Numbered from the stretch's first letter, positions 36,954 to 45,756 are shown. The stretch is DNA of 64,000 bases from Clostridium frigoris (GCF_018861865.1 NZ_JAHLDV010000004.1:96274-160273); one strand, 5' to 3'. Notes: generated by a model from the sequence alone, not told the origin. Made by a program: numbers and translations.

Positions 36954-36993
36954 TCCTAGTTTTGTTTATAGACAGGATGGTTTAGAACTGTCT
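36954..36993 (-). promoter_or_regulatory. preQ1-I riboswitch aptamer
   Basis: On the minus strand the P1 stem AGACAG (36993-36988) pairs with CTGTCT. The loop TTCTAAACCAT matches the B. subtilis loop pattern, and the A-rich tail ATAAACAAAACTAGGA carries the pseudoknot partner of the loop's ATCC. The whole 40-nt pattern matches preQ1 class I closely. It controls the six downstream genes (36878 to 32703), none of which has an intervening terminator. Confidence 0.9.
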
Positions 36994-37062
36994 TATTTAA
37001 GTTTTATATTAATAAAGTTTACTATATTTTAATTGCTATGTCAAATTGACTCAAAAAATGGA

Positions 37063-37093
37063 AACTGCCACAGAAATAATATCTGTAGCAGTT
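37063..37093 (-). terminator. Terminator after the G5/3D-domain gene
   Basis: Minus strand AACTGC-x-ACAGA type stem of 12 positions with one mismatch (37082-37093 with 37063-37074), followed by TCCATTTTTT. It separates this gene from the que operon's riboswitch. Confidence 0.75.
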
Positions 37094-37129
37094 GTTATAG
37101 GATTTTCTATAATTAAATATATCTAATGT

Positions 37130-38176
37130 TTAGTTTAGTATATGCACCGTTACGTATTTTACACCCCAATTACACGCTTCACCGTTAGTATTAAAGTATA
37201 AATCTATAAAGTTCCCTTTTATTGCTGAACCTGTATCAGCTGCAATAGCATTTCCATAACCCTCTATATATAATCTTGTTCCCAGAGGTATGACACTTGG
37301 GTCTACAGCTACAGTACTATATCCATTTGGATTTCTTGCTGCTTTTTTTCCTGAGGCAGTATAAGCGTTACCAGAAGATGAATAAGCAGTAGTTTTTACA
37401 GAAAAAGTCTTGCCAGATGTTTTTGTAGAGATTTTCATTACATTTGAGTTTACATCCTCTCTAGAAGTTGTTGATCCTCTTGAAAAGGAAACTGCTGGCA
37501 TTGTACCTTGAACTATAATTTTATCTTTAGGTTGTTTAACTAATGTTTCTTTAACAACTTTCCTAGTTACTTCTTTTCCATTTTCATAAGTTACATTCAA
37601 AGTAATACTTTTTACACCTTTAACTCCATTTTGTGAAACTTTTTTTTGTGATTTTAGTATACTATTATCTTTTTTAATAACAGTTTTAAAAGCGATAGGT
37701 TTTGATTGCTTTATTGTTTTTGAATTAACCCTAGTTATTGTTATACCTAGGCCACTCGATAATTTAGTTTCTTTTGAAGGCGAAATTTTATCAGTAGGGC
37801 TAACCATTATTTTTTGCGCATTTAACATTAAGGCAACATCTTTTTCGGCAGATTTAACATTAAACTCTTTGTTATCTACGAAAACTTTAACATTTATTGC
37901 ACGGGTTATAGTTATAACACCATTGTCTTGTACTTTAGAGTTTAAATCTTTATCAATCTTATCTTTTACATCTATGCTTATTCCAGATTTTTTTAGAGCG
38001 TTACCAAATGTATTTTGATAAGTTACGAGATTAGTTGATTTGCCGTCTATAACTACTGTAATATTTTTTCTAATGAAGCATACAAAAATAGTTGAAGTTG
38101 TAATTATTGCCACCAGTATGAATCCAATTACAAATTTTATTCGTCTACCTGTCATAAATCTAAATATAAAAATCAT
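37130..38176 (-). CDS. G5/DUF348 and 3D-domain cell-wall protein (YabE/YocH-like)
   Basis: 348 residues. A membrane anchor lies at about 14-35, followed by two DUF348 (YabE) repeats (about 40-130), a G5 domain (about 155-230, VSQNGVKGVKSITLNVTYENG) and a C-terminal 3D domain (about 255-348). The 3D domain has three conserved Asp: VAVDPSVIPLG, IAADTGSAIKG and FIDLYF. It is a lytic-transglycosylase-like fold seen in resuscitation and germination hydrolases. Start is uncertain: GGAG directly abuts the first ATG; an ATG at 38155 would begin at MTGRRIKFV and keep the anchor. A structured leader lies upstream. Confidence 0.88.
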   Translation of the reverse strand: MIFIFRFMTGRRIKFVIGFILVAIITTSTIFVCFIRKNITVVIDGKSTNLVTYQNTFGNALKKSGISIDVKDKIDKDLNSKVQDNGVITITRAINVKVFVDNKEFNVKSAEKDVALMLNAQKIMVSPTDKISPSKETKLSSGLGITITRVNSKTIKQSKPIAFKTVIKKDNSILKSQKKVSQNGVKGVKSITLNVTYENGKEVTRKVVKETLVKQPKDKIIVQGTMPAVSFSRGSTTSREDVNSNVMKISTKTSGKTFSVKTTAYSSSGNAYTASGKKAARNPNGYSTVAVDPSVIPLGTRLYIEGYGNAIAADTGSAIKGNFIDLYFNTNGEACNWGVKYVTVHILN

Positions 38177-38383
38177 CTCCTATTATTAATTTAAGTATAA
38201 GGCGTCAATGGTTTATTATTATAGATGCCTACGTACTTAGGTCTACAGTACTCTTGGGTATACTATAATTAAGAGCACTCTCATAAGATGCATGAGAAGT
38301 AGGGGAGTCATGTATACTTATACCAATATATGCATTGGTAATTATTGTAATAGCATCATAACACATTTATCAAGAACATGCAA
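38177..38383 (-). promoter_or_regulatory. Promoter and structured leader of the G5/3D-domain gene
   Basis: Minus strand: TTGCAT (38383-38378), a 17-bp spacer and TATGAT (38360-38355). The implied leader is about 165 nt and holds several inverted repeats: ACCAAT/ATTGGT near 38320-38338, two copies of the palindrome GTATAC and CCTA..TAGG near 38227-38242. I could not match it to a known riboswitch class, including the ydaO c-di-AMP type. The remaining stretch to the next gene (38384-38503) shows no other feature. Confidence 0.5.
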
Positions 38384-38503
38384 ATGATAACGATTTCTTA
38401 CCATGCATTTGCTTAAGTTCCTTATTTATTATAGCATATAAAAGCTTACTTCATATAAATTAAGTCATTTTAGTAGTATTATTAATTTAGAGGTGATTAG
38501 CGA

Positions 38504-41479
38504 GTGAAGTTAAACGAGTTACAAAGTATAATATTTAAATCATCTTCAGATAGTATGAGAAGACAGGGTAACAAGGCTTTTAATAATGGATTAGTTACTA
38601 AGACTAAAGGAAAAAAAATTAATAATATGTACAATATTTATGGAAAAGTTAAAAATGATACTAAATCAAAAGAATTAAACACACATATAAAAATAGATTT
38701 ATCAAAGAAAAAGTTAGATCGTGTAAAATGTACTTGTGATGATTTCAAAGATGTTTCGATTCTAGGACATTCATTTATGTGTAGCCATTTAGCAGCTACA
38801 GCATATAGTTTTTTGAGGCTAGCTGTAAAAGATAATTCTGAAAAATCATATAAAGAAAAAAAGGTCGAGAAACTAGGGAGTAATGATACTGGTAAGAAGG
38901 ACCTAGGTAGTATTATAAAGTTAAATAGAAAAGTAACTAAAGAATCAATTTATTATGAGGCTCAGCAACAAATAGGGATGGAAAAAATAAAAATTGAGAC
39001 CGCTTACTTAAAAGTTTTTTTTGAAGGGCTTAATGATAAAAAAGTTAGATTGAATTATGATGGCTTTGAGTTTGAAGCGCTAATTGTAAAGCAGGATCTA
39101 CCTTTAGCTTTTACGTTAAAGATGCGACAAAAGTATTTTGTTTTAACTACGCATAAGCAATTTCCGATATCGTTAAATGACAAAAATGATGTGTATTTAT
39201 TTAATTGGAGGTTGTACTTACCATCAAAGGATCAAGTGCAAAGGTATATTGTTATTTGTGAAAAGTTAAGAGAAAATGGTGAAATCTTATATGGTGGAGG
39301 TATTGATAACTATAATAAAATTACATCTTTTCTAGGTACTATTTCAAGTAATATAAATATTGGTGAAGAAGTAAAAACTTTTGCATCAAATTTTATAAAA
39401 ATAGAATTCTACTTGTATGAGGTAGAGCATGATATTTATTGTGATTTATTAGTAGTTTATGGTAATGAAAAAATTAACATATTAAGGAATGATAGAAGTA
39501 AAGATAGTATGTCGCATAATTATAAAACGAGTACGCGTGATTATAAATTTGAAGAAAAAATAATTATGGAACTGGAGAAGTATAGGTTTGTAAAAAGAGA
39601 TGAGAGGTTACTTTTTATAGGGTCGGATGAACAGCTATTTGATATACTAAATAAGAGTAAAAACAATCTTTATTCCCTTGGAAATGTTACTTTAGGAAAT
39701 GGACTTAAGCATATGGAAATACATAATGCAAAGAATATAAAAGCAGAGCTTAAAGAAATGGAAGGTTATTATGAGTTTTCGTATAGTATAGACGATATTT
39801 ACGATAATGAATTAAAAGATGTTCTCAATTCGTTTAAACAAAATGATAGATTTTATAAAACTAAGAAAAATAATTTTTTGAACTTTGAAGATGAAACAGT
39901 TAAGAGTTTTTTTGACCTAATATTGGTATTAAGTGCTGATGAGTTGTTAGAAAATGGATCAATTAGGATAGAAAAAAATAAGGCATTATATTTAGAAAAC
40001 AAAATAAAAGATAAAAAGTTTGATTTTATTAAGGGGTGCGAACTGCTAAAAGATATAGAAGATATCTATGATAATATAAATAAAATGGACATAAGGGTAC
40101 CTATAAACTTAAAGGCTAAGCTTCGCAAATATCAAATCGATGGTTTCAAATGGCTTAAAAGTTTAAGTGCCTTAGGTCTTGGAGGTATACTAGCAGATGA
40201 AATGGGCCTTGGAAAAACAGTTCAGACAATAGCTTTCCTTTTATCAGAAGAAAATAAAAAATCTATTATAATTAGTCCAACTTCCCTTATTTATAATTGG
40301 AAGGCTGAACTTGGGAAATTTGCGCCTAGTTTAAAGGTTGCAATTGTACATGGAGAAAAAAAAGGAAGATATGAGCTAATTCATAATGTAGCAGATTATG
40401 ATATAATACTCACGACTTATGGAACTTTAAAAATGGACTTAAATAAATATGATAATATTGTTTTTGATTTTTGTTTTATAGATGAGGCACAAAACATAAA
40501 AAATCATTTAGCGCAGAATGCAAAGGTTATTAAAAAAGTTAAAGCTAAAGTACGATATGCAATAACTGGCACACCTATTGAAAATAATTTGACAGAACTG
40601 TGGTCTATTTTTGACTTTGTAATGCCTAACTATTTATATTCCAAAGAAATTTTTGAAAGTAAATTTATTTCTGGAAAAAAGGTTGATTTAGGAGAACTAA
40701 AATTACTTATTAAACCTTTTTTATTAAGAAGAACTAAAAATGAAGTGCTTAGAGAATTGCCAGATAAAATAGAAAAGAAATTTCTAGTTGAGATGACTAC
40801 ATCTCAAAAGGCTGTATATAAATCCTATATCAAAGCTGTTAGGGATAAAATGAAAAACAATACTGATGGAAAAATGGAGGTTTTTTCTTATTTAACAAGT
40901 CTCAGACAAATATGTTTGGACCCATCACTTGTTATAGAAGGATATAAAGGCGGAAGTGGAAAGATAAAAATTGCAACAGAGCTTATTCAAAAGCATGTAG
41001 ATGATGGTGGAAAAATACTACTGTTTTCACAATTTACATCTGCTCTTAAAAATATAGGGGAAAATTTAAAAGAAAAAGGGATATCATATTTTTATTTGGA
41101 TGGTAAAACAAAATCTAAGGATAGAATTAAGTTGGTAGATGAATTTAATAAGAGTTGTCAAACATTCGTATTTTTAATATCACTAAAGGCAGGGGGAACA
41201 GGTCTTAACTTAACATCAGCAAATTTGGTAATTCATTTTGACCCTTGGTGGAACCCGGCAGTTGAAAATCAAGCCACAGATAGGGCTCATAGAATTGGTC
41301 AAAAGAATGTGGTGGAAGTAATTAAATTAGTTGCTAAAGGGACTATTGAAGAAAAAATAATTCTACTTCAAGAAAACAAGAAAAATATAATTGATAGTGT
41401 GATTACAGGGGAATTTACGAATAGCGATGCTTTAGCAAAGCTTACAAAAGAAGAACTTTTGGAGATACTCATGATTTAA
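38504..41479 (+). CDS. Fused SWIM-SNF2 helicase
   Basis: 991 residues, GTG start behind GAGGTGA. The N-terminal SWIM finger CTCDDFKDVSILGHSFMCSH (CxC...CxH, about 77-97) precedes a bacterial SNF2-associated region (about 140-510). The helicase core holds motif I DEMGLGKT, motif II IDEAQN, motif III TGTPIENNL, motif V SLKAGGTGLNLT and motif VI QATDRAHRIGQ. It combines in one chain what the 13.5-17.4 kb pair encodes separately. The function is likely nucleoprotein remodelling during repair or transcription; not known. It has no partner gene downstream apart from a small acidic protein of unknown role. Confidence 0.9.
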   Translation: MKLNELQSIIFKSSSDSMRRQGNKAFNNGLVTKTKGKKINNMYNIYGKVKNDTKSKELNTHIKIDLSKKKLDRVKCTCDDFKDVSILGHSFMCSHLAATAYSFLRLAVKDNSEKSYKEKKVEKLGSNDTGKKDLGSIIKLNRKVTKESIYYEAQQQIGMEKIKIETAYLKVFFEGLNDKKVRLNYDGFEFEALIVKQDLPLAFTLKMRQKYFVLTTHKQFPISLNDKNDVYLFNWRLYLPSKDQVQRYIVICEKLRENGEILYGGGIDNYNKITSFLGTISSNINIGEEVKTFASNFIKIEFYLYEVEHDIYCDLLVVYGNEKINILRNDRSKDSMSHNYKTSTRDYKFEEKIIMELEKYRFVKRDERLLFIGSDEQLFDILNKSKNNLYSLGNVTLGNGLKHMEIHNAKNIKAELKEMEGYYEFSYSIDDIYDNELKDVLNSFKQNDRFYKTKKNNFLNFEDETVKSFFDLILVLSADELLENGSIRIEKNKALYLENKIKDKKFDFIKGCELLKDIEDIYDNINKMDIRVPINLKAKLRKYQIDGFKWLKSLSALGLGGILADEMGLGKTVQTIAFLLSEENKKSIIISPTSLIYNWKAELGKFAPSLKVAIVHGEKKGRYELIHNVADYDIILTTYGTLKMDLNKYDNIVFDFCFIDEAQNIKNHLAQNAKVIKKVKAKVRYAITGTPIENNLTELWSIFDFVMPNYLYSKEIFESKFISGKKVDLGELKLLIKPFLLRRTKNEVLRELPDKIEKKFLVEMTTSQKAVYKSYIKAVRDKMKNNTDGKMEVFSYLTSLRQICLDPSLVIEGYKGGSGKIKIATELIQKHVDDGGKILLFSQFTSALKNIGENLKEKGISYFYLDGKTKSKDRIKLVDEFNKSCQTFVFLISLKAGGTGLNLTSANLVIHFDPWWNPAVENQATDRAHRIGQKNVVEVIKLVAKGTIEEKIILLQENKKNIIDSVITGEFTNSDALAKLTKEELLEILMI

Positions 41480-41626
41480 GGTGCCCTCCAAAATGTTAAG
41501 GAACTATGATATAATGATGCAAGAAATAGTAGATACTTTAATGTAGTACCTTCAACTATAGGTAAGTTGATTTCTTGTAATAAAATGCCACTAGTCACGT
41601 GGGTGGCACCAATAGGAGATGAAATT

Positions 41627-42040
41627 ATGTACGTAGAATTTAATAGTATAATTGTGGAAAGTAAAGATATAAAAGAAACAATTGAAAAAAACACAGAATT
41701 TAAAGTACTTAAAGATATGAGCAAAGGGTCCAAAAGAGAGGATATACTAGCATATAATTTAAGTATTGCTATTAATACCTTAAATGATTTAATGGAAGGC
41801 GAAAATAATTTAAGTGATTTAACTGAAGATGAATTATTTGAAGAATATCTATCACTTGCAGAAGAAATTGCAATGGATATTGAAGAGGATGTTCCAGATG
41901 GTGCAGTACTCGATATTAAAGCTTATAAATGGGATAAATCAGATGATGGTATAAGACTTGTTATAATTATAGCTCCAGAAGTCACCACAGATCTTAAATT
42001 AAAGGACATTATGAGGAAACTTATAACTCAAGTAGAGTAA
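41627..42040 (+). CDS. Acidic hypothetical protein
   Basis: 137 residues from the ATG at 41627, which has AGGAG 8 bases before; an upstream ATG at 41567 lies within a hairpin leader and lacks such a site. The protein is acidic (runs of Glu and Asp such as LTEDELFEEYLSLAEEI), with a basic helical start and a beta-strand end (GIRLVIIIAPEV). No signal peptide or membrane helix is present. I do not recognise the family. The 5' region (41480-41626) contains a TGCCAC/GTGGCA hairpin near 41586-41608. A terminator follows the stop by 60 bp. Confidence 0.65.
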   Translation: MYVEFNSIIVESKDIKETIEKNTEFKVLKDMSKGSKREDILAYNLSIAINTLNDLMEGENNLSDLTEDELFEEYLSLAEEIAMDIEEDVPDGAVLDIKAYKWDKSDDGIRLVIIIAPEVTTDLKLKDIMRKLITQVE

Positions 42041-42100
42041 TTTATAAATTAATGTTGAAATAACTAGGTTTTACAAGTAACATACCCTTTGAATTGGTCT

Positions 42101-42140
42101 ATATGCCACCCTTAATTATTTTTGGTGGCGTATATATTTT
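42101..42140 (+). terminator. Terminator after the acidic hypothetical gene
   Basis: ATATGCCACC (42101-42110) pairs with GGTGGCGTATAT (42124-42135) with one bulge or wobble, and is followed by TTTT. The 42141-42320 stretch beyond it is AT-rich with no gene or clear signal. Confidence 0.8.
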
Positions 42141-42320
42141 CAAGAATATTCACAGTATCATTTTTCATTTTATGATTCATATTTATATAAATTTCAGTAC
42201 TATATACACCTTTTTGAATATTTTGTAGCACATTTGTGTATATTTAACGTAGGACAAGCCCATAATAATAAAATTAAATTTGGAAGTTAAATATAAGTGT
42301 TTGTGAGGCAGTGAGCAAAT

Positions 42321-42430
42321 GTTAAATGAAAATTCATAATGTAGTTGTAGTCCGTATAGAGTATACCGTAGACGAACGAGAACTAATAGACTTCAAAGTT
42401 GCATTATATCGTGGTTAATATACATATAAT
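42321..42430 (+). other. Possible decayed third copy of the yybP-ykoY element
   Basis: The stretch around 42386-42424 (GACTTCAAAGTTGC.., then ATCGTGGTTAAT) resembles the 3' half of the first riboswitch downstream (CAGACCTTAAAGTCTGG.., then ATCGTGGCTAAT). The 5' half is poorly matched and no GTGAGAC closes it. It also contains an AACTAAT/ATTAGTT hairpin. The assignment is tentative. Confidence 0.3.
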
Positions 42431-42519
42431 TAGTTCGTTTAATATGTACACAGTATTAACTTCTAAAATTTATTCTAAATATAATGACTCTAAAACTTGA
42501 GACACAATATAATCTCGTA

Positions 42520-42548
42520 TTGCATAGTCATAAATTTTATGATATTAT
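42520..42548 (+). promoter_or_regulatory. Promoter upstream of the tandem Mn2+ riboswitches
   Basis: TTGCAT (42520-42525), a 17-bp spacer and TATTAT (42543-42548). A start near 42555 would place both aptamers and their terminators in the leader of the cation ATPase gene. Confidence 0.55.
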
Positions 42549-42578
42549 AATATTATTAATTAAATAACAATTATGAAT

Positions 42579-42733
42579 GTTAAAAGGGAGTAACTGCCTA
42601 TTTATAGGTGATAAAGTCAACATACCAGACCTTAAAGTCTGGCTTTATCGTGGCTAATTCCAGTCAAGTGAGACTTTTAACGCAATGATCTATAAATGGA
42701 TCGTTGTGTTAAAAGTCTTTTATTTTTTTATGC
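42579..42733 (+). promoter_or_regulatory. yybP-ykoY manganese riboswitch, copy 1, with terminator
   Basis: P1 is GTTAAAAG (42579-42586) with CTTTTAAC (42674-42681). The conserved GGGAGTAAC, AAAGTCAACATACC, GGCTTTATCG and GTGAGACTTTT blocks of the family are present in order. The 3' P1 strand also starts a terminator: GACTTTTAAC with GTTAAAAGTC around GATC/GATC, then a T-rich run to about 42731. Mn2+ binding would stabilise P1 and prevent termination, turning on the exporter. Confidence 0.88.
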
Positions 42734-42742
42734 TTTTTTCAA

Positions 42743-42889
42743 GCGAAGAGGGAGTAACTACTCGTAAGGGTGATAAAGTCAACATAACTGCTTTTAAAAA
42801 CCTGGCTTTATCATAGCATTTGCTACAGTGAGACTTTTAGCACAATGAAATCGTTGGTGTTTCGGTCTGCTAAGAGTCTTTGTTTTTTA
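42743..42889 (+). promoter_or_regulatory. yybP-ykoY manganese riboswitch, copy 2, with terminator
   Basis: A second aptamer (42743-42841) repeats the blocks GAGGGAGTAAC, GATAAAGTCAACATAACT, CTGGCTTTATCATAGC and GTGAGACTTTTAGC. Its terminator pairs AGACTTTTAGCA with TGCTAAGAGTCT and ends in TTTGTTTTTT. It lies only 62 bp after copy 1. Both must read through for expression, which should sharpen the Mn2+ response. Confidence 0.88.
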
Positions 42890-42973
42890 TATATAACTTT
42901 GTGTAAAGGAGGAATAATTATATTGAAATTTTAATCAAGGTGTAAAGTTTATAAAAATAAAGGGGTTGACAAC

Positions 42974-45751
42974 ATTAAATATTTTAATCAACAAAGCTTA
43001 GAAGTTTTAAACAATTTTAAGGTTGATAGTAGCAAAGGATTATCGAGTTCTGAGATTAAACAAAGACTAGAAAAATATGGTGCTAATGAATTTACTAAAC
43101 AAAAGCAAGGGTCTATATGGGATAGTATTAAAGCTGCAATAACTGAGCCTATGATGATAATACTTTTAGTTGCAGCTGTAATTAGTGCACTAGTAGGACA
43201 GTACCATGATGCTATTGGTATAGTATGTGCTGTAGCAATTGGAATTGGTATAGGTATTTTCACAGAAGGAAAATCACAAAAAGCTGCGGATGCTTTATCA
43301 AAAATGACAGAGAATATAGAGGTAAAAGTATTACGGAACGGGAAAATCATTCAGGTTAATAAAAATGAACTAGTACCTGGGGATATAGTTTCAGTAGAGA
43401 CTGGAGATATGGTTCCAGCAGATGGCAGACTTGTAACTAGTTTAGATTTGGCTGTTAGAGAGGATATGCTTACAGGAGAATCAGAGGATGTAAATAAAGA
43501 CTGCGAACTTGTAATAGAAATGGAAAACATAAAAGCCAAAGATAAAAGTATTGTACAAGATCCAATTCCTGCAAAACAAAAGAATATGGTTTTTGGAGGA
43601 ACACTTATTGCTTATGGTAGAGCTACGTTTGTAGTTACATCTACTGGTGATAGCTCCCAAATGGGAGAAATAGCTAGAAATCTTGAAAAAGGTGATTTAG
43701 AAACACCACTTCAGTCAAAACTTGGACATTTAGGTGGTACGATTTCAAAAATATCAAGTGCAATAGCTGCGATATTATTTATAGTTATGATTATAAAGTT
43801 GGTTGTAGCAAAAGAGATATCACCTGATACAACTAGTGTATTTGCTTTTTTAGAGTCTGTTGGACCAATAAAAACTGCCTTTGTTGTATGCGTTGCTTTA
43901 ATTGTTGCAGCTGTTCCTGAAGGCCTTCCAACAATGATAAATATGACACTTGCAATAACAATGCAGAAAATGGTTAAAATAAATGCACTTGTTACTAAAA
44001 AAGAAGCCTGTGAAACAATAGGTTCAGTAAGTGTTATATGCTCAGATAAAACAGGTACACTTACTCAAAATAGAATGACAGTTGAAAAAGTTTATTTAAA
44101 CGGTAAGTTTAAGGGTCGCGATGAATTAAGTAATAGAAATAACTATTTTATAGATAACTGCCTTGTAAATTCTACAGCAGACATTGAAAGAGATGAAAAT
44201 GAAGTTAAGTATCTAGGTAGTGCAACGGAATGTGCTCTTCTTTTATACAATGATGCCTGTGATTACGTGCAAGAAAGACAAAATGCAAAAATAGCGCATG
44301 TAATTCCTTTTAGTTCAAAACGAAAGAGGATGAGTACTGTTATAGAAGAGGATGAAGGTGCTACAGTATTAACAAAGGGAGCACCAGAAATAATTCTAGA
44401 ATTATGTAAATTCGAACACGTTAATTGTGAAGAAGTAGAACTAAACCAGGCAAGGCGTCAAGAGATTTTAAATGAAATTGGAAAACTTCAAAAGAATTCT
44501 ATGAGAGTTCTTGGATTTGCATATAGAAATATAAGTGAAGAGGTAGCAATGGCGTCAGAGAAAGGAACGCTTGAGAATAATTTAGTATTTACAGGGTTTG
44601 TAGGAATAAGAGATCCTCTAAGACTTGATGTTAAAGAGGCAGTAGAAACTGCTAAAAAAGCAGGAGTTTCTACAAAAATGCTTACAGGTGATAATATAAT
44701 TACAGCTATTGCTATAGGAAAAGAGCTAGGACTACTTACTGGTAATAATAGAGCAGTAGAAGCTACTTATATAGATACATTAACAGATGACGAACTTAGA
44801 GAGGAAATAACTACTATATCAATAGTAGCACGTTCAAAACCTGATACGAAAATGAGAATAGTTGAGGCTCTTCAAGATAATGGAGAGGTAGTAGCTGTAA
44901 CTGGGGATGGAATAAATGATGCTCCAGCACTTACAAAAGCTGATGTAGGTATAGCTATGGGTATAGCGGGCACCGAGGTTAGTAAGAATGCTGCAGATAT
45001 AATATTAACAGATGATAGTTTTGGAACTATTGTAAAAGGTATTAAATGGGGAAGAGGTATTTATGAGAACTTCCAGAGGTTTATTCAATTTCAGATAACA
45101 GTAAATATAATTGCTTTTTTAACAGCAATTTTATCTGTATTATTTGATTTCCAAATGCCATTTACTACAATACAATTATTATGGGTAAATATTATAATGG
45201 ATGGTCCACCAGCTCTATCGCTTGGACTTGAACCAGTAAGAGATGCTGTTTTAAGGAGAAAACCTACTAATAGAAATGCTAGCATTATAACTAAAGAAAT
45301 GATGACAAGTATGATTGCTAATGCTCTATATATAACGGGTATTATCATGGTTCAGATGAAGTTTGATATATTAGGAGCTGGATTCCCTGTAGAGGGCGCT
45401 ACAGGAGCAAATGAAATGCAAACAGTATTATTTGCGGTATTTGCTTTTAGTTCATTATTCAATGCATTTAACTGTAGAGAATTTGGCACAAACAGTATAT
45501 TACATAACATTGCAAAGAATACCATATTTTTAAAAATATTAGCGGTTACAGCAGTAGCTCAAATATTTGTGACAGAAGTATTCTCAGGATTCTTTAATGC
45601 AGTGCCTTTAAGCGCTATTATGTGGCTGAAGATAATTGGATTAGCTTCACTTATAATAGTAGTAAATGAAGTAGTGAAATTAGTTATGAGATTTTTTGTA
45701 AAAAAGAATAAACAAATCGTGTCAGAATCAGAAGAAAAGATAGCAGCTTAG
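42974..45751 (+). CDS. P-type cation ATPase (P2A; Ca2+/Mn2+ exporter), apparent ATT start
   Basis: About 925 residues. N-terminal actuator-type region (LSSSEIKQRLEKYGANEF), membrane helix with TEPMMIILLVAA, TGES in the actuator, PEGLP in helix 4, phosphorylation site DKTGTLTQ, KGAPE nucleotide site, GDGINDAPAL hinge and NIIMDGPPALSLG in helix 6. The first in-frame ATG is 43151, which would cut off the whole N-terminal domain. No ATG, GTG or TTG occurs in frame between the stop at 42932 and 43151. AAAGGGG stands 8 bases before an ATT at 42974, giving a normal family start KYFNQQSLEVL. Control by two Mn2+ riboswitches indicates Mn2+ efflux. Confidence 0.88.
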   Translation: MKYFNQQSLEVLNNFKVDSSKGLSSSEIKQRLEKYGANEFTKQKQGSIWDSIKAAITEPMMIILLVAAVISALVGQYHDAIGIVCAVAIGIGIGIFTEGKSQKAADALSKMTENIEVKVLRNGKIIQVNKNELVPGDIVSVETGDMVPADGRLVTSLDLAVREDMLTGESEDVNKDCELVIEMENIKAKDKSIVQDPIPAKQKNMVFGGTLIAYGRATFVVTSTGDSSQMGEIARNLEKGDLETPLQSKLGHLGGTISKISSAIAAILFIVMIIKLVVAKEISPDTTSVFAFLESVGPIKTAFVVCVALIVAAVPEGLPTMINMTLAITMQKMVKINALVTKKEACETIGSVSVICSDKTGTLTQNRMTVEKVYLNGKFKGRDELSNRNNYFIDNCLVNSTADIERDENEVKYLGSATECALLLYNDACDYVQERQNAKIAHVIPFSSKRKRMSTVIEEDEGATVLTKGAPEIILELCKFEHVNCEEVELNQARRQEILNEIGKLQKNSMRVLGFAYRNISEEVAMASEKGTLENNLVFTGFVGIRDPLRLDVKEAVETAKKAGVSTKMLTGDNIITAIAIGKELGLLTGNNRAVEATYIDTLTDDELREEITTISIVARSKPDTKMRIVEALQDNGEVVAVTGDGINDAPALTKADVGIAMGIAGTEVSKNAADIILTDDSFGTIVKGIKWGRGIYENFQRFIQFQITVNIIAFLTAILSVLFDFQMPFTTIQLLWVNIIMDGPPALSLGLEPVRDAVLRRKPTNRNASIITKEMMTSMIANALYITGIIMVQMKFDILGAGFPVEGATGANEMQTVLFAVFAFSSLFNAFNCREFGTNSILHNIAKNTIFLKILAVTAVAQIFVTEVFSGFFNAVPLSAIMWLKIIGLASLIIVVNEVVKLVMRFFVKKNKQIVSESEEKIAA

Positions 45752-45756
45752 ACACG

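Noticed and set aside
38177..38345. c-di-AMP (ydaO) riboswitch before the G5/3D gene
   Set aside because: The conserved GGGGAACC-type blocks of that class are absent.
43151..45751. Cation ATPase starting at the first in-frame ATG, 43151
   Set aside because: It would remove the conserved N-terminal region and part of the first membrane helix, and no ribosome site precedes it.
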